Positions 1 to 11,574 are shown, counted from the stretch's first letter. The stretch is 64,000 nt of DNA from Puniceicoccaceae bacterium (GCA_028285755.1 JANQOQ010000008.1:124001-188000), one strand, 5' to 3'. The notes: generated by a model not told the origin, from the letters alone. Numbers and translations: made by a program.

Positions 1-680
1 CCATCGGGTAAACGTTCAAAATAGGGATCTAATATTTGCTCTTCATCGTCATTATCGACCGGATCAAAAATTTGTGTAATTCTTCTGACCTGATTATCCA
101 GCACCAGGGACTCATCGCGCACACGCCCCTTTTTCATACGTTCAATGATACAAGGGTAGTGCTCATTCTCAAAATGTTCGATAAATTGAGCAGGCCAGGA
201 GGAGTCTAGATTTTTGTAGCGGTCGAGCAACGCAAAGTCCGAAAAATGGATACAGGCTTCATACCACTTTTGATTACTAGAGGATTGGGAGCAACGTTCA
301 CTGTCCACCCAGGTAATAACCCGCTCTACCTGAATTCCTTTAAGCGGCAGCCAATTGCTCAGGATCTCCACCAACGATACGGGATTGGTATCCCCACGGG
401 AGACCCAAAAAAGCAGGCCTCCCGCTGCTGAAAATTCAGGTTCCAGTTCAAATCCCGTTTCATCCGAGTTCAGGCTCCATCGGTTTTCTTTGAGTCCTTT
501 GTCTAGTGCCTGTTTTAGGTCGGGAATTTCCGGGAGTGTTTCCGAAGTTTCTATGCAAAGCGTTACTTCTTCATCATTATAGATAAGGTATCGAACAAGC
601 TGTGAAACGGTTTTCCACCGATCCTCATGGGCGGAGCCTAGGAGAATGTAGGCTCCAGGGGCTTTGAGTTCTTCACTCAC
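1..680 (-). CDS. Hypothetical protein, C-terminus cut by window edge
   Basis: An open reading frame runs uninterrupted for 226 codons from a GTG at 680 to the left edge, so the C-terminus is missing. The start is 6 bases after the aroC stop, which suggests it is the last visible member of the same leftward operon. No clear ribosome binding site is visible. The protein is acidic and soluble-looking, with no signal peptide or membrane segment. A stretch around residues 125-170 (VERVITWVDS, then IHFSDFALLDRY) faintly recalls the central part of CobW/COG0523 GTPases. However, no P-loop is present near the N-terminus, so I do not assign a function. It is real coding sequence judging from length, frame continuity and operon spacing. 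Confidence 0.75.
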   Translation of the reverse strand, partial: MSEELKAPGAYILLGSAHEDRWKTVSQLVRYLIYNDEEVTLCIETSETLPEIPDLKQALDKGLKENRWSLNSDETGFELEPEFSAAGGLLFWVSRGDTNPVSLVEILSNWLPLKGIQVERVITWVDSERCSQSSSNQKWYEACIHFSDFALLDRYKNLDSSWPAQFIEHFENEHYPCIIERMKKGRVRDESLVLDNQVRRITQIFDPVDNDDEEQILDPYFERLPD

Positions 681-686
681 CAGAAA

Positions 687-1784
687 CTAACCAAATAGAT
701 GATTTTGTCCGTGATCCCGCAAAAGGTGGTCCACAGCAACAAGGGCCGCCATGGCCTCCACTATCACAACTGCACGTGGCACTACGCACGGGTCATGCCT
801 CCCCCGGCCAATCAGCTCGGTGGCTTCATGCTCTTTATTGAGCGTTTCCTGAGGTTTGAGAATCGTTGCGGTGGGCTTAAATGCGACTCGGAAGTAGACT
901 TCTTCACCGTTGGTGATTCCCCCCTGCACTCCGCCCGAATGATTCGTGCGGGTTTTTACATTACCCTCATCATCGGTGTAAAATACATCGTTATGTTCCG
1001 ATCCTTTCAGGAAAGTGCTGCAAAAGCCACTGCCGATTTCGAAGCCCTTCGTAGCGGGAAGTGAGAGCATCGCTTTCGCAAGATCCGCCTCAAAACGATC
1101 AAATACAGGCTCACCAAGCCCCGGCTTAAAATTACGAATGCGGCAGGTGATCACACCACCCACCGAATCCCCATCCGAGCGTGCCTGCTTAATCACATCG
1201 ATCATCTTTTCGGCAATTTCCGGATCCGGGCATCTTACAATATTGCTTTCAACCTGTTCCTCCGAAGGGAAGTCGATAAAGGCAGAGTTGGGGAGCTCAA
1301 CGTTATAGATACTTGAAATGTAGGCACGAATTTCCACGCCATTCCATTTGTGCAATATCTGCTTGGCTATCGCACCGGCAGCCACACGCCCAATGGTCTC
1401 CCGCGCAGATGAACGGCCGCCTCCCTCATGATTGCGAATGCCAAATTTGGATTGGTAGGTGTAATCCGCATGCGACGGGCGGAATTTTTCCTTCATCTCA
1501 TCGTAGGCTTGGGGGCGCGCATCGGTATTTGAAACATAGATGGCAATAGGGGTCCCGGTGGTTTTGCCTTCCCAGATTCCAGAGACAATTTTCGCCTCAT
1601 CGCTTTCCTTACGCTGAGTCGTGATTTTACTCTGCCCGGGCTTTCTGCGATCCAGATCATGCTGCAGCATGGCTTCATTGACTTCGATGCCCGGCGGGCA
1701 ACCATCAATGGTCACGCCTATGCTGCCCCCGTGGCTTTCGCCCCAAGTGCTTATTTGAAAAGACTTTCCGAAACTGTTAGCCAT
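687..1784 (-). CDS. aroC: Chorismate synthase
   Basis: Converts 5-enolpyruvylshikimate 3-phosphate to chorismate, the last step of the shikimate pathway, using reduced FMN in the cytoplasm. The 365-residue length matches the family. The N-terminal GESHG motif (residues 15-19), the central [12 protein letters not shown] signature that binds FMN and substrate, and the C-terminal [11 protein letters not shown] motif are all present. It starts 5 bases after the lysA-like stop and is followed 6 bases later by an unidentified gene, so all three are probably co-transcribed. Several antisense ORFs across it are shadows. Confidence 0.97.
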   Translation of the reverse strand: MANSFGKSFQISTWGESHGGSIGVTIDGCPPGIEVNEAMLQHDLDRRKPGQSKITTQRKESDEAKIVSGIWEGKTTGTPIAIYVSNTDARPQAYDEMKEKFRPSHADYTYQSKFGIRNHEGGGRSSARETIGRVAAGAIAKQILHKWNGVEIRAYISSIYNVELPNSAFIDFPSEEQVESNIVRCPDPEIAEKMIDVIKQARSDGDSVGGVITCRIRNFKPGLGEPVFDRFEADLAKAMLSLPATKGFEIGSGFCSTFLKGSEHNDVFYTDDEGNVKTRTNHSGGVQGGITNGEEVYFRVAFKPTATILKPQETLNKEHEATELIGRGRHDPCVVPRAVVIVEAMAALVAVDHLLRDHGQNHLFG

Positions 1785-1789
1785 ATTGA

Positions 1790-3046
1790 TTAAGCTAAGC
1801 TTAACTCATTTTGTACGATTTGATCAAGCGTTTGCCGCTTGCGTATGAGTTTTGGTTGACCCTCCGGATCGATGAGAACCTCCGCAACCTCTGGAAATGA
1901 ATTATAATTCTTCGCAGACATGCCGGAACAATAGGCCCCCGCACCCCCGATTACCAGATAGTCCCCAATGGCAACTTCTGGGAAACGGCGTGTGAAAAGC
2001 TCGTCATTGGTTCCGGGGGCAGGGGATAGCAAGTCGCCCGATTCACAGCAATGCCCTACGATCACATAATCGCTTTCATTGGTTGGCGGATTCTCCTGAA
2101 GCACATGCATGGGTTGCTGCGCACCATAGAGCGTAGGTCGCAGGATATCATTCATGCCCGCGTCCAGCTTGATAAACTGATAACCATCTTTGCCGGTATC
2201 CATTACATCGTTCACGCTGCACAATAATGCGCCCGCATTGGCAATGAGGTAGGTTCCGGGCTCAATCTCCAGGTGAATCTCGCGTCCGGTCTTTTCTTTA
2301 AACTCGATCAGCGCCTGGTGGATAGTTTGCCCCGTATCGTGTAAATCGGCATAAGATTCGTCCGGATTGCGCGCGACTTTGAAACCCCCGCCAAGGTCGA
2401 CCTTGGTAGCCGTGGGGAAGGATTCTGCGATATTGAGCGTCAGCTTCGCTGCTTGTTTCCATACCTCAACTTCTCCCCCAGAGCCGATATGTGAGTGAAT
2501 TTTTTCTACAATGACACCATTCGCATCTACCCAGGCCCTTATCTCATCGACATACCCATTCCAGATACCAAAGCTCGAAGATGGACCCCCGACGTTGGTC
2601 TTGGTCGTGCCGCCGGAGCCTACGCCCGGATTCCAACGCAGCCCGATGTGATTCTTTTGCCCGAGCTCAACAATCATTTTGAGTTGCGCAAAGGAACACG
2701 CATTGATGGTTACACCGCTTTCTATCCAGGGCTTCAGTTCATCCGCCTTTAATTCCTGGGCGCTCAGGGATATCATTTCGGGGGTATATCCGGCTTTTAA
2801 CGCTCGTTCAATCTCCCAGGTTGAGCTTGCATCAATATGAATTCCCTTATTGTGGAATAATTGAAGGATTGCCCGGGTTGGGCAGGCTTTCATTGCGTAT
2901 CTGGGTGTGTAGCCGAACGGATTCGGAAATGCGAGAACTTCATCGGCCAGGCTTTCCAGCAACTTCTGGTCATACACATAGACCGGAGTGCCCCATTCGG
3001 ATGCGATTGCATGGGCCTGCCGGTAATTAATGAATTGGTGTGCCAT
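1790..3046 (-). CDS. lysA: Diaminopimelate decarboxylase-family PLP enzyme
   Basis: Fold-type III (alanine racemase-like) decarboxylase, expected to convert meso-diaminopimelate to lysine. The PLP lysine is K53 in [10 protein letters not shown]. The phosphate-binding and active-site segments [16 protein letters not shown] and [11 protein letters not shown] follow in order. The C-terminal [10 protein letters not shown] supplies the cysteine that acts across the dimer interface, and the sequence continues to [19 protein letters not shown]. Length is 418 residues, typical for LysA. The cluster with aroC is consistent with amino-acid biosynthesis. Related decarboxylases acting on arginine or carboxynorspermidine share the fold, so substrate is inferred from the overall motif set. 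Confidence 0.88.
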   Translation of the reverse strand: MAHQFINYRQAHAIASEWGTPVYVYDQKLLESLADEVLAFPNPFGYTPRYAMKACPTRAILQLFHNKGIHIDASSTWEIERALKAGYTPEMISLSAQELKADELKPWIESGVTINACSFAQLKMIVELGQKNHIGLRWNPGVGSGGTTKTNVGGPSSSFGIWNGYVDEIRAWVDANGVIVEKIHSHIGSGGEVEVWKQAAKLTLNIAESFPTATKVDLGGGFKVARNPDESYADLHDTGQTIHQALIEFKEKTGREIHLEIEPGTYLIANAGALLCSVNDVMDTGKDGYQFIKLDAGMNDILRPTLYGAQQPMHVLQENPPTNESDYVIVGHCCESGDLLSPAPGTNDELFTRRFPEVAIGDYLVIGGAGAYCSGMSAKNYNSFPEVAEVLIDPEGQPKLIRKRQTLDQIVQNELSLA

Positions 3047-3095
3047 AAACCCAAAAAGTGTGTCTGATTACGGATTTGCAATCTCAATTTGCAGA

Positions 3096-4508
3096 CTAAC
3101 GGACGGCATGGATAGCGCGCCCATCGACTGCAAGTGCGGCCTCCTTGATCGATTCGGAGATGGTAGGATGTGCGTGCACAGTCCTCGCAATATCTTCGGC
3201 ACTGCCGCCGTATTCCATATGGGCAACTGCCGAGGCGATCATTTCAGAAGCACCGCTTGCTATGATATGGATGCCGAGTAATTGATCAGTCTTCGCATCA
3301 GATATCACCTTTACAAGGCCCTGATTATGACCGGTTGCAATGGCACGCCCATTACCCGCTACGTTAAATTTACCGACCTTAACGTCCCCATGTTTTTCGC
3401 GTGCCTCCTCTTCAGTGAGACCTACCGATGCAATCTCCGGGTCTGTGTAGATTACATTCGGGATCACATCGTAATTAATATGCCCTACGCCGGTTGCGAG
3501 TTGCTCTACCAGAGCCACACCTTCTTCCTCCGCCTTATGGGCGAGCATCGGTCCGGGGGTTACATCACCGATGGCATAAATGCCAGCGACATTGGTTTTA
3601 AAATGATCATCCACGAGGATGCGTCCGCGGTCATCCGTTTCGATACCTACGGTTTCCAAACCGAGACTCTCCGAATACGGCTTACGCCCTACGGAAACCA
3701 ACACCTTTTCGGCATTGAACTCTACAGGCTGGCCATTCTTTTCAGCTCGCAGAGTAACACTCGATTCGTGAACGACTCCCTCAAGCACTTTCGTGTTCGT
3801 GTGGATATCGAGCCCCTGCTTCTTAAAGATACGTTCGACTGTCTTGGATACATCCAGGTCCGCTCCAGCTGCAATCTGCGGCAAAAACTCAACCACAGTT
3901 ACTTTTGAGCCTAATCGGTTCCAGACCGAACCCAGCTCGAGCCCTATGGCCCCACCTCCAACCACGATCATGGATTCAGGCACTTTCTCGAACTTGATAG
4001 CATCTGTGGAACTCACGATTTTCTCACCATCGAACGGTAGGAAGGGCAGCTCAATAGGTGCTGAACCCGTAGCAATGATCGTATGCGTGGCTGCGATTTC
4101 GATAGGTGCCTCTTTTTGGAAAATTTTGATTTTCCCTGGCTCCAGCAAGGTGGCATGCCCCTTAATTACCGTGATATTGCGTGCGGAAACCAGTTGCGCA
4201 ACCCCATTGCGCATCGATTCAACTACTGAAGACTTACGACTCATCAGTTGTTCCACATTGATTTTGAGTTGGGAGACTTCAATGCCGTGGTGTTCCGCTT
4301 CTTCATTGAGAAATGCATACTGCTCCGTGGAATGCAGCAGCGCCTTACTGGGTATACACCCCACATTCAGGCAGGTGCCCCCCAGGTAGGCGTCCTTTTC
4401 AACAAGTGCGGTTTTAAAACCGAGCTGGGCAGCCCGTATTGCCGCTACATATCCTCCCGGACCTGAGCCGATGACTACCAGGTCAAATTGATCATTCGTT
4501 TCACTCAT
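3096..4508 (-). CDS. lpdA: Dihydrolipoyl dehydrogenase (E3)
   Basis: FAD enzyme that reoxidises the dihydrolipoyl arm of 2-oxoacid dehydrogenase complexes with NAD+. The FAD Rossmann motif GSGPGG is at residues 14-19, the redox disulphide is C46 and C51 in [14 protein letters not shown], the NAD-binding motif is [12 protein letters not shown], and the C-terminal HAHPTISE supplies the His-Glu pair. I start it at ATG 4508 (MSETND). An upstream TTG at 4523 would overlap the sucB stop and adds only five non-conserved residues. It is 4 bases downstream of sucB, so it serves the 2-oxoglutarate dehydrogenase complex and perhaps other complexes. Confidence 0.96.
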   Translation of the reverse strand: MSETNDQFDLVVIGSGPGGYVAAIRAAQLGFKTALVEKDAYLGGTCLNVGCIPSKALLHSTEQYAFLNEEAEHHGIEVSQLKINVEQLMSRKSSVVESMRNGVAQLVSARNITVIKGHATLLEPGKIKIFQKEAPIEIAATHTIIATGSAPIELPFLPFDGEKIVSSTDAIKFEKVPESMIVVGGGAIGLELGSVWNRLGSKVTVVEFLPQIAAGADLDVSKTVERIFKKQGLDIHTNTKVLEGVVHESSVTLRAEKNGQPVEFNAEKVLVSVGRKPYSESLGLETVGIETDDRGRILVDDHFKTNVAGIYAIGDVTPGPMLAHKAEEEGVALVEQLATGVGHINYDVIPNVIYTDPEIASVGLTEEEAREKHGDVKVGKFNVAGNGRAIATGHNQGLVKVISDAKTDQLLGIHIIASGASEMIASAVAHMEYGGSAEDIARTVHAHPTISESIKEAALAVDGRAIHAVR

Positions 4509-4512
4509 TCTT

Positions 4513-5829
4513 TTAAAGTCCAAACATTAGTCGAGAGGGGTTCTCGATGGATTTCTTAATATTGATCAAAAACGTTACCGCTTCCTTCCCGTCTACAATG
4601 CGGTGATCGTAGGAGAGTGCCAGATACATCATGGGGCGGATGACCACTTGCCCATTTTCGGCGATGGGGCGTTCCTGGATATTATGCATACCGAGGATTC
4701 CGCTTTGCGGGGGGTTGATAATCGGTGTGGAAAGCAATGAGCCATAAACGCCGCCATTGGAAATGGTAAATACTCCTCCCTGAAGGTCTTCGATTCCGAT
4801 TTTACCGTCCTTGGCACGCTCTGCATAATGGATGATTTGCTTTTCGATCTCGGGAAAGCTGAGCTTATCGCAATTACGGATAACCGGTACGATTAGCCCT
4901 TTCGGAGTGCCGACTGCGACTCCGATATCAAAGAAGTGATTTTGCACGATCTCTTCCCCGTCGATTTGGGCGTTGATTTGGGGCACTGCTTTAAGCGCGC
5001 TCACCACCGCCTTAACAAAAAAGGACATAAAGCCCAGCTTGATCCCATGGCTTGCTACAAAATCATCCTGCATCTCCTTGCGGAGCCGCATGACCGGACT
5101 CATATCCACCTCATTGAAGGTGCTTAATATAGCTGCATTATTTTGTGCACTCACCAGCCGTTCGGCAATCTTGCGGCGCAATGGAGTCATTTTGCTGCGG
5201 CTGGTGCGTTCCTCGGTTTCAAATTGGGTCTTAACAGGCACGATTTCCTGCCTGGGTGCTTCCTCCTTTAAGGGAATCGGTTCCGGTTGGGGCTCAGGTT
5301 CGGGAGGTTGCGGAATAATGGGTGGATTGGGAGAGACCAAATCCTCGGGAATGATGCGGGGTTGCTCCCCTTCGGCAGCGGATAGCATATCCCCCTTGGT
5401 CACCCGGCCTCCCTTGCCGGTTCCCTCCAAAGTATCCGGATCTATCCCGGTTTCTGCGGCAAGTCGCTCCACTGCGGGTGATTGTTTCAGCGTATCCGCC
5501 TTATCCAGAATATCCTGAGCTGAGGGGCTTTCTGCTGTATCCATTTCGGGCTCCGTCGTTTCAACCGGTGCCTCTTGTGGCACTGATGCTTCAACATCGG
5601 TCTCAATTTTGGCAATCACCTGGCCGATCTTTACTTCATCCCCGTCTGCAGCAAGGATTTCGATTACCCCGGAAAAATCGGCTAAGCCTTCGGATGTGAT
5701 CTTATCAGTCTCCAATTCGTAGAGCAGGTCACCTTTATTGACCTGGCTGCCATTGTTTACGTGCCACTGGGTAATCACTCCAGACACAATCGACTCACCC
5801 AAACTGGGAACTTTGACTTCTTCTTGCAT
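4513..5829 (-). CDS. sucB: Dihydrolipoyllysine succinyltransferase (E2 of 2-oxoglutarate dehydrogenase)
   Basis: Core acyltransferase of the 2-oxoglutarate dehydrogenase complex, passing succinyl from lipoate to CoA. One N-terminal lipoyl domain (residues 1-77) carries the lipoylated lysine K43 in ETDKIT. A peripheral subunit-binding domain follows (about 118-155, [11 protein letters not shown]). A long Pro/Glu/Gln-rich linker (about 160-200) leads to the catalytic domain, which ends in DHRIVDG (408-414) with the active-site histidine. It lies between sucA (8 bases upstream) and lpdA, an intact E1-E2-E3 order. Confidence 0.96.
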   Translation of the reverse strand: MQEEVKVPSLGESIVSGVITQWHVNNGSQVNKGDLLYELETDKITSEGLADFSGVIEILAADGDEVKIGQVIAKIETDVEASVPQEAPVETTEPEMDTAESPSAQDILDKADTLKQSPAVERLAAETGIDPDTLEGTGKGGRVTKGDMLSAAEGEQPRIIPEDLVSPNPPIIPQPPEPEPQPEPIPLKEEAPRQEIVPVKTQFETEERTSRSKMTPLRRKIAERLVSAQNNAAILSTFNEVDMSPVMRLRKEMQDDFVASHGIKLGFMSFFVKAVVSALKAVPQINAQIDGEEIVQNHFFDIGVAVGTPKGLIVPVIRNCDKLSFPEIEKQIIHYAERAKDGKIGIEDLQGGVFTISNGGVYGSLLSTPIINPPQSGILGMHNIQERPIAENGQVVIRPMMYLALSYDHRIVDGKEAVTFLINIKKSIENPSRLMFGL

Positions 5830-5837
5830 AGTTTTTT

Positions 5838-8594
5838 CTAAATTTGAAAGGCCTGTTCGATGATTTTCTGTTGTTCAAGCTTGTGGACTCGCTGGAATCC
5901 GGTCGCGGGGGAAGCGCTCGCATCGCGTCCACAGTAATAGGGCTTTTGATTGAAGATCATTTCCAGCTGCGGGGCGATGAAAAACCACCCTCCCATGTTA
6001 CTGGATTCCTCCTGGCACCAGACAATCTTCTTATCCGCACCGTATTGTTCCACCGTGGATTGCAGCAGACCATGATTGAGCGGGTAAAATTGCTCTACGC
6101 GGACGATGGCTGCATTTTTAAGTTCAGCTGCCTCGCGGTGGGCAACCAAATCATAATAGATCTTGCCGGAGCAGAGGATCACACGATCAATCTCTGAACC
6201 CGGCTGCGGATCATCCAGAATACTGCGAAAACCCCCGTCCTGAAAATCCTGGCGTGTGGAGACCGTGCGTGGATGCCGCAGCAAGCTTTTGGGCGACATT
6301 ATAATCAGAGGCTTACGGAATGACCGCTTTACCTGGCGGCGCAGCACGTGGAAGTATTGTGCCGGGGTAGTCAGGTTACACACCTGAATGTTGTTTTCCG
6401 CACATGCTTGTAGGAAACGCTCCAGCCTGGCGGATGAGTGTTCCGGCCCCTGCCCTTCATAGCCATGAGGCAATAACATCACGATGCCGCTCACACGACC
6501 CCACTTCGATTCACTGCTGGTAATAAACTGGTCGATAATGACCTGGGCACCGTTTACAAAGTCCCCAAACTGTGCTTCCCACATACAGAGCATTTGAGGG
6601 TACTCCAGCGAATAACCAAAATCGAAGCCCAGCACCGCAGCTTCAGAAAGCAGTGAATTATGCACACAATACCGTGCCTGGTCCTCCGATAGATTCATGA
6701 GCGGTACATAGCGCTCACGCGTATGAATATCGTAAATGGCAGAGTGCCTTTGGCTGAATGTGCCGCGCTCACAGTCCTGCCCCGAGAGGCGCACCGGGCT
6801 GCCCTCGGTTAATAAGCTTCCCCAGGCCAGCGATTCTGCAAATGCCCAGTCGATGGCACCGTCTTCGTTATTGAACCGCTCCCATTTGGTTTTGAGCTGC
6901 CGTGCAATCTTGGGATTCACCGTTAAATGTTCGGGAATCGTACAGAGGGTGTTTGCGATGTGATTAAGAGGCTCTTTGGCAACTCCAGTCTCAAGATTCT
7001 GAAAGTTGTAGTCAGGCTGAAATTCCGCATTCGAACCGGCAAAGGAAGAGATTTTGATGGTCGTTTCCTGAGCCTCAGTATTGCTCGACTCTGCACGGGC
7101 ACTCTCGAGCCCTGCAGTGTAGCTCTGGGTTACCTCATCAACAAACGAGTCATCAATAATGCCTTCATGCTTGAGCTGGCCTGCCATGGTATTGCTGATC
7201 AGCGGCATACTGCTGATCTTGCGATAGAGTAGTGGCTGGGTGAATGCGGGCTCATCCGATTCGTTATGCCCCAGGCGGCGATATCCGTAGATATCAATAA
7301 ATACATCCTCGGAGTACTTTTGGCGGTAAAGCAGTGCCAACTTTGCGGCATAGGCAACCGCGAGCGGATCATCCCCATTGACATGGAATATGGGGGCTTC
7401 GATCATTTTGGCGATGTCAGTGCAGTAACGGCTTGAGCGTGCGTCTTTGGGATCGGTGGTAAATCCAATCTGGTTATTGACTACGATGTGGATCGTCCCC
7501 CCCGTGCGGTAGCCAACCAGTTGTGAAAAGTTCAGCACTTCTGATACCATACCCTGCCCGGCAATGGCAGCGTCCCCGTGAATCAGCACGGGCAGCACCC
7601 GCTTACGTTCCAGATCGTCCAGGATGCGTTGGCGTGCACGAGCGCGTCCTTCTACCACCGGGTTTACGGCCTCCAGGTGGCTCGGGTTTGCCGAGAGCCG
7701 CACCATGATTTCTTTTCCGTCGACTGTAGTAAATGAGTTATCGTATCCCAGGTGATATTTTACATCCCCGTCACCCTGCATATCTGCAGATATATGGGTT
7801 TCCGAGAACTCATTGAACATCGTGTCATGGGATTTCCCGATGAAATTGGCCAACACATTCAGGCGGCCCCGGTGTGCCATGCCCATTACAATTTCTTCAA
7901 CGTTATTTTCCGGGCAGTTTTGGGCAATCGTATCTAATGCAGTTATCAGGGTCTCACTCCCCTCCAATGAAAAGCGTTTTTGCCCCACGAAGCTGCGATG
8001 GAGAAACTTTTCAAACTGTTCAGCCTCGATGATCTTTTTAAGAATATGCTTTTGCTGATCGCGGGTAAAGTCATGCTGAAACAAGGTGGGTTCTATGAGT
8101 GATTGGATGAACCTGCGCTTGGTGGTCTCCTGTATATGTAGGTATTCGATGCCGATATTGCCGCAGTAGGTCTGCCGAAGGTTCGACATGAGCTTGCGCA
8201 GGGTAATGTCCTGCCCGCCCTGATAATTTCCGGTATGGAAAACGGTATCAAGATCCTGGTCGGAGAAACCGAGCCGATCCAGTGCCAGGCGCGGGTTAAT
8301 CGGGAGCTCGATTAACAGTGGGTTGATGGTAGCTTGTGTGTGGCCAATGCTGCGATATGCGAATATAGCTCCGATGGCGCGTGCCTGCTTTTTGGCATAA
8401 TCGCCTGCATCTCCGGTAGCAGCAATGGTGGTTCCATTGGCCTCAGGACTTAATGCCTGTGCTCCGGATAATTCAAATCCCTCAAAAAATGCCTGCCACA
8501 GCGGATCAAGGCCGGGATCCGAGTCGAGCCATTTTTGGTAGTTTTCATCGATAAGGTCTGCATTCCAACGATTTGCAAAAGAGAGATTTTTCAT
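5838..8594 (-). CDS. sucA: 2-oxoglutarate dehydrogenase E1 component
   Basis: Thiamine-diphosphate decarboxylase of the TCA cycle that oxidatively decarboxylates 2-oxoglutarate and transfers succinyl to the lipoyl arm of SucB. The roughly 918-residue length, the N-terminal E2-binding type segment ([20 protein letters not shown]), [15 protein letters not shown], the ThDP region [13 protein letters not shown] and the C-terminal [16 protein letters not shown] are all characteristic. ATG 8594 is preferred over TTG 8597. It is the first gene of a leftward operon. A possible promoter (TTGTCA, 17-base spacer, TAATAG) lies at 8648-8620. Confidence 0.97.
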   Translation of the reverse strand: MKNLSFANRWNADLIDENYQKWLDSDPGLDPLWQAFFEGFELSGAQALSPEANGTTIAATGDAGDYAKKQARAIGAIFAYRSIGHTQATINPLLIELPINPRLALDRLGFSDQDLDTVFHTGNYQGGQDITLRKLMSNLRQTYCGNIGIEYLHIQETTKRRFIQSLIEPTLFQHDFTRDQQKHILKKIIEAEQFEKFLHRSFVGQKRFSLEGSETLITALDTIAQNCPENNVEEIVMGMAHRGRLNVLANFIGKSHDTMFNEFSETHISADMQGDGDVKYHLGYDNSFTTVDGKEIMVRLSANPSHLEAVNPVVEGRARARQRILDDLERKRVLPVLIHGDAAIAGQGMVSEVLNFSQLVGYRTGGTIHIVVNNQIGFTTDPKDARSSRYCTDIAKMIEAPIFHVNGDDPLAVAYAAKLALLYRQKYSEDVFIDIYGYRRLGHNESDEPAFTQPLLYRKISSMPLISNTMAGQLKHEGIIDDSFVDEVTQSYTAGLESARAESSNTEAQETTIKISSFAGSNAEFQPDYNFQNLETGVAKEPLNHIANTLCTIPEHLTVNPKIARQLKTKWERFNNEDGAIDWAFAESLAWGSLLTEGSPVRLSGQDCERGTFSQRHSAIYDIHTRERYVPLMNLSEDQARYCVHNSLLSEAAVLGFDFGYSLEYPQMLCMWEAQFGDFVNGAQVIIDQFITSSESKWGRVSGIVMLLPHGYEGQGPEHSSARLERFLQACAENNIQVCNLTTPAQYFHVLRRQVKRSFRKPLIIMSPKSLLRHPRTVSTRQDFQDGGFRSILDDPQPGSEIDRVILCSGKIYYDLVAHREAAELKNAAIVRVEQFYPLNHGLLQSTVEQYGADKKIVWCQEESSNMGGWFFIAPQLEMIFNQKPYYCGRDASASPATGFQRVHKLEQQKIIEQAFQI

Positions 8595-8619
8595 CAATTA
8601 GTAATTTATTTGGCTCTAA

Positions 8620-8648
8620 CTATTACATCATAAGTGGCTTTATGACAA
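8620..8648 (-). promoter_or_regulatory. Candidate sigma70 promoter for sucABlpd
   Basis: On the minus strand TTGTCA (8648-8643) is followed after 17 bases by TAATAG (8625-8620), about 26 bases before the sucA ATG. The -35 is good and the -10 is weak (3 of 6 matches), so this is only a candidate. Confidence 0.3.
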
Positions 8649-8747
8649 GAAAGTAGAGTGCTTTTTAGGCCTCGAAAGAATACTCAAAACGCAGGTTAGA
8701 AGTTTATTTGATTTTCCGTTTTTTATCTATAAGTATACGCTTTAGAA

Positions 8748-8975
8748 ATGAACTCCCAAGAATCTGAAGATTTCTATAAAAAACTGTATGAAATCCTCCT
8801 GAATGTGACCCGTTCTCCAGAAGAGGATATGCAGGGATATCTCGCCGCGCTTAAATCACTGGACTCCATAGCCAGTGAGCAAAAAGGGCATCTGCCAGGT
8901 GATTTGCATCACTACCTGGAGCGCAGAAGTTATGTGAAAGCGTTGCATTTCTGCGAAAATGCACTAGCCCAATAA
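8748..8975 (+). CDS. Small hypothetical protein (75 aa)
   Basis: A 75-residue, highly charged, apparently all-helical soluble protein with no signal peptide or membrane segment. It begins MNSQESEDFYKKLYEIL and ends with a Tyr/His-rich helix (HHYLERRSYVKALHFCENAL). It is the first gene after the divergent intergenic region and ends 6 bases before hisC, so it is probably translated with hisC from one transcript. I do not recognise a family. The close spacing and the lack of a competing ORF support it as real. Confidence 0.7.
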   Translation: MNSQESEDFYKKLYEILLNVTRSPEEDMQGYLAALKSLDSIASEQKGHLPGDLHHYLERRSYVKALHFCENALAQ

Positions 8976-8981
8976 CGCATC

Positions 8982-10064
8982 ATGAATCTCAAAATACGAG
9001 ACCGGGTGGAGACGACACCGCTCTATAAGCCGGGGCTACCGATTGAGCTGGTTGCGCGGGAAAAAGGGTTGAATCCGGCCGATATTATCAAGTTGGCATC
9101 CAATGAAAACCCTCTGGGTCCCTCCCCGAAGGCGGTAACGGCCATGCAGGCTGCGCTTACCGAACTGCATCGCTACCCGGATGGGGGTGCTTGGGAGCTG
9201 TCAGGCAAGCTATCCCAAAAACTGGGTGTAACCCGCGATCAAATTATACTCGGCAATGGCTCGAACGAGATCATAGAGTTTCTGGGGCAGGCATTCCTGC
9301 AGCCGGGTACGAACGTGATAATGGGGGAATTCCCCTTTGTGGTGTATCCATTGGTCACTCACCATTTTGGCGCGGAGGCCCGTAAAATCCCGATGCCGGG
9401 ACTCAAGCATGATTTACCGGCAATGCTGGATGCGGTGGATGAAAATACGCGGCTCATCTGTGTCGCCAGCCCCAATAACCCGACCCCCTATCACAATACA
9501 CATGCAGAGATTTTGCACTGTGTTGAGAATTTGCCGGAGCACGTTGTATTTTGTTTTGATGGGGCTTATCTCGAGTATCTCAATGAAGCGCCGGACCTGC
9601 TAAACCTCATTCAGCAAAAGCCGAATGTTATCATATTGAGAACCTTTTCAAAGATTTATGGCTTAGGGGGACTGCGGTTAGGCTATGCTTACTCGAGCCC
9701 GGAGCTGATTGCGGTTCTACAGCGTACGCGACAACCTTTTAATGTGAGCAGTGTTGCTCAGGCAGGAGGTATTGGGGCGCTTGATGATACCGAATTTGTG
9801 AATCGCAGCAAGGCCATCAATGATGCAGGTATAGAACAAATATCTGCGGCCCTTGGGAATCGGAGTATCGAATATCATCGGGGCGAGACGAATTTCATGC
9901 TAGTGAAAGTGCCGGGAGTGAGTGATGTTTGTGAATCATTACTCGAAAAAGGTGTAATTGTTCGTTCAATGGCCAACTTTGGGCTCGACGATATGTTCAG
10001 AGTATCTATTGGTGTAAAGTCTGAGAATGAGAAATTTTTAGAGTGCTTATTCTCAATTCTATGA
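8982..10064 (+). CDS. hisC: Histidinol-phosphate aminotransferase
   Basis: PLP aminotransferase of class I/II, HisC subfamily, converting imidazole acetol phosphate and glutamate to histidinol phosphate. The N-terminal KLASNENPLGPSP motif, the PLP aspartate region FDGAYLEY (D193) and the Schiff-base lysine K224 in RTFSKIYGLGGLRLGY are clear. Length (360) matches the family. No other his genes are adjacent. HisC-type enzymes can also act in phenylalanine/tyrosine synthesis, so a dual role is possible. Confidence 0.93.
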   Translation: MNLKIRDRVETTPLYKPGLPIELVAREKGLNPADIIKLASNENPLGPSPKAVTAMQAALTELHRYPDGGAWELSGKLSQKLGVTRDQIILGNGSNEIIEFLGQAFLQPGTNVIMGEFPFVVYPLVTHHFGAEARKIPMPGLKHDLPAMLDAVDENTRLICVASPNNPTPYHNTHAEILHCVENLPEHVVFCFDGAYLEYLNEAPDLLNLIQQKPNVIILRTFSKIYGLGGLRLGYAYSSPELIAVLQRTRQPFNVSSVAQAGGIGALDDTEFVNRSKAINDAGIEQISAALGNRSIEYHRGETNFMLVKVPGVSDVCESLLEKGVIVRSMANFGLDDMFRVSIGVKSENEKFLECLFSIL

Positions 10065-10106
10065 GTGGAACCTATCTTAATTCACCGCTAGGAGGAGCGC
10101 TATCCA

Positions 10107-11423
10107 GTGAATAGCTCCGGTATTTTGGAATATTGGGTTTGGTCATTATCCGGTTTTGCCTGTTTCGCTTATCTTTTTGTGACAGCGGGGCTCAAGCCAG
10201 TACTGGTTGCACTCCGCCAGAAGGAATTGCGGGAGTCGATTGATGATGTCGTCGAGAAATATCCCCGCCTGTTTAAAATTGTTCAATCCCCCGCTAAATA
10301 TACGGGGGCTATGGTTTGGGGGCGTAGCGTTGCCTATTGGTTGCTGGCTACGGCGATTTTTATGGGTTTTGTACTTCCGTTTTGGATGAATTCGGGCTTT
10401 GGCATCCCCTATGTCAATGATTCCATTTCGCTATTACTGATCAGCCTCATCATTGTATTATTGATACTGTATTTGGTCCGCACATTGCCTGAAAAACTAG
10501 GAGGAAGCTCAGAGACGTTTTTTTTGGCTTCGGCAAACATCATGCTTCCGCCTGTGGTTTACTTCATCAGACCGGTGACTACTATTTTAGGATACGAAAA
10601 AATCACCTCGTTGAGCCATCCGGATACGAATTCGAACATCGATAAGAGCGTTGCCGTGGATATGCAGATCCAGGCAGTTAATACCCAGGATATAAAAGTC
10701 ACCCCCATTTCTGAAAAAATTACTGAAAAAGCGCTTTCATTGGCGGGTCTGACTGTTTATGATATTCTGCTGCCCCGCAATCAGGTGCAGGTCTTCAATA
10801 CGGAAAACAGCGTCGAAGAGAATCTGGATATTGCACGACTGACCGGGCATACACGATTCCCGCTTTGTGACGGGGATTTGGATCACTGCATTGGGATCGT
10901 GCACATTAAGGATATTTTTCGCTTTCGGGGAGATTTAGAGTCACTCGATTTTGAGCTGATCATGCGCGAGATCGTTCGTTTCGATATTGAGGAACCGTTG
11001 GATAAGGTGCTTCAGGTTTTTTTGCACAAACGTGTGCACATGGCCCTGGTTAACGATGAGTTTGGAGGGGTTGTGGGCCTGGTCACTTTGGAACGCATTC
11101 TCGAAGAGTTGGTTGGGGAAATTCAGGATGAGTTTGACCGGGAGGACAAGATGATCTCCGAGATACGGCCCAACTACTACAAGGTATTGGGGCTGACTCC
11201 CATCCATGAGCTCGAAGATCAATTGAAAATTGAAGGGCTCGACAATGAGGAGGTTTCTACGATCGGCGGGTTGGTGACTTATCATCTGGGAAGAATCCCG
11301 GAGCCTGGTGAGCAGCTATTCATTTCACCGCTGAAAATTACGGTGCTTGAGACAGATGATACCCGGCTCACCACGCTTTACGTGGAAAAAATAGATTCCA
11401 CTGAAGCGGAAGTCTCCGATTAA
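10107..11423 (+). CDS. CNNM/CorC-type membrane protein with CBS pair
   Basis: Membrane protein of the hemolysin-like CNNM-CBS-CorC/HlyC family, often linked to divalent cation (Mg2+/Co2+) efflux or resistance. Three hydrophobic segments lie near residues 10-30, 65-92 and 104-126. A CBS tandem follows (about 215-335), with the typical FPLCDGDLDHCIGIVHIKDIF and LVNDEFGGVVGLVTLERILEELVGEI segments. A C-terminal CorC/HlyC domain (about 345-430) ends in LYVEK. The start is GTG 10107, supported by a strong GGAGGA at 10091-10096. It follows hisC by 42 bases. Confidence 0.88.
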   Translation: MNSSGILEYWVWSLSGFACFAYLFVTAGLKPVLVALRQKELRESIDDVVEKYPRLFKIVQSPAKYTGAMVWGRSVAYWLLATAIFMGFVLPFWMNSGFGIPYVNDSISLLLISLIIVLLILYLVRTLPEKLGGSSETFFLASANIMLPPVVYFIRPVTTILGYEKITSLSHPDTNSNIDKSVAVDMQIQAVNTQDIKVTPISEKITEKALSLAGLTVYDILLPRNQVQVFNTENSVEENLDIARLTGHTRFPLCDGDLDHCIGIVHIKDIFRFRGDLESLDFELIMREIVRFDIEEPLDKVLQVFLHKRVHMALVNDEFGGVVGLVTLERILEELVGEIQDEFDREDKMISEIRPNYYKVLGLTPIHELEDQLKIEGLDNEEVSTIGGLVTYHLGRIPEPGEQLFISPLKITVLETDDTRLTTLYVEKIDSTEAEVSD

Positions 11424-11494
11424 TCACTGAATCAGGGGTTGATTTGTTGGGCGGATCACTTTTTATTGTTGATTCTTTTGCTGTAGAAACTTCC

Positions 11495-11522
11495 TTGGGA
11501 CTTTCTTAACAAACGATATAAT
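11495..11522 (+). promoter_or_regulatory. Candidate sigma70 promoter for the GltD-like gene
   Basis: TTGGGA (11495-11500) and a perfect TATAAT (11517-11522) are separated by 16 bases and lie 53 bases before ATG 11575. The perfect -10 in an otherwise non-coding gap makes this a reasonable candidate. Confidence 0.55.
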
Positions 11523-11574
11523 CTTTCTGACATAGTTGGCTGCTGATCAACTCTGGTAGGCTTAAACCTTTCCA

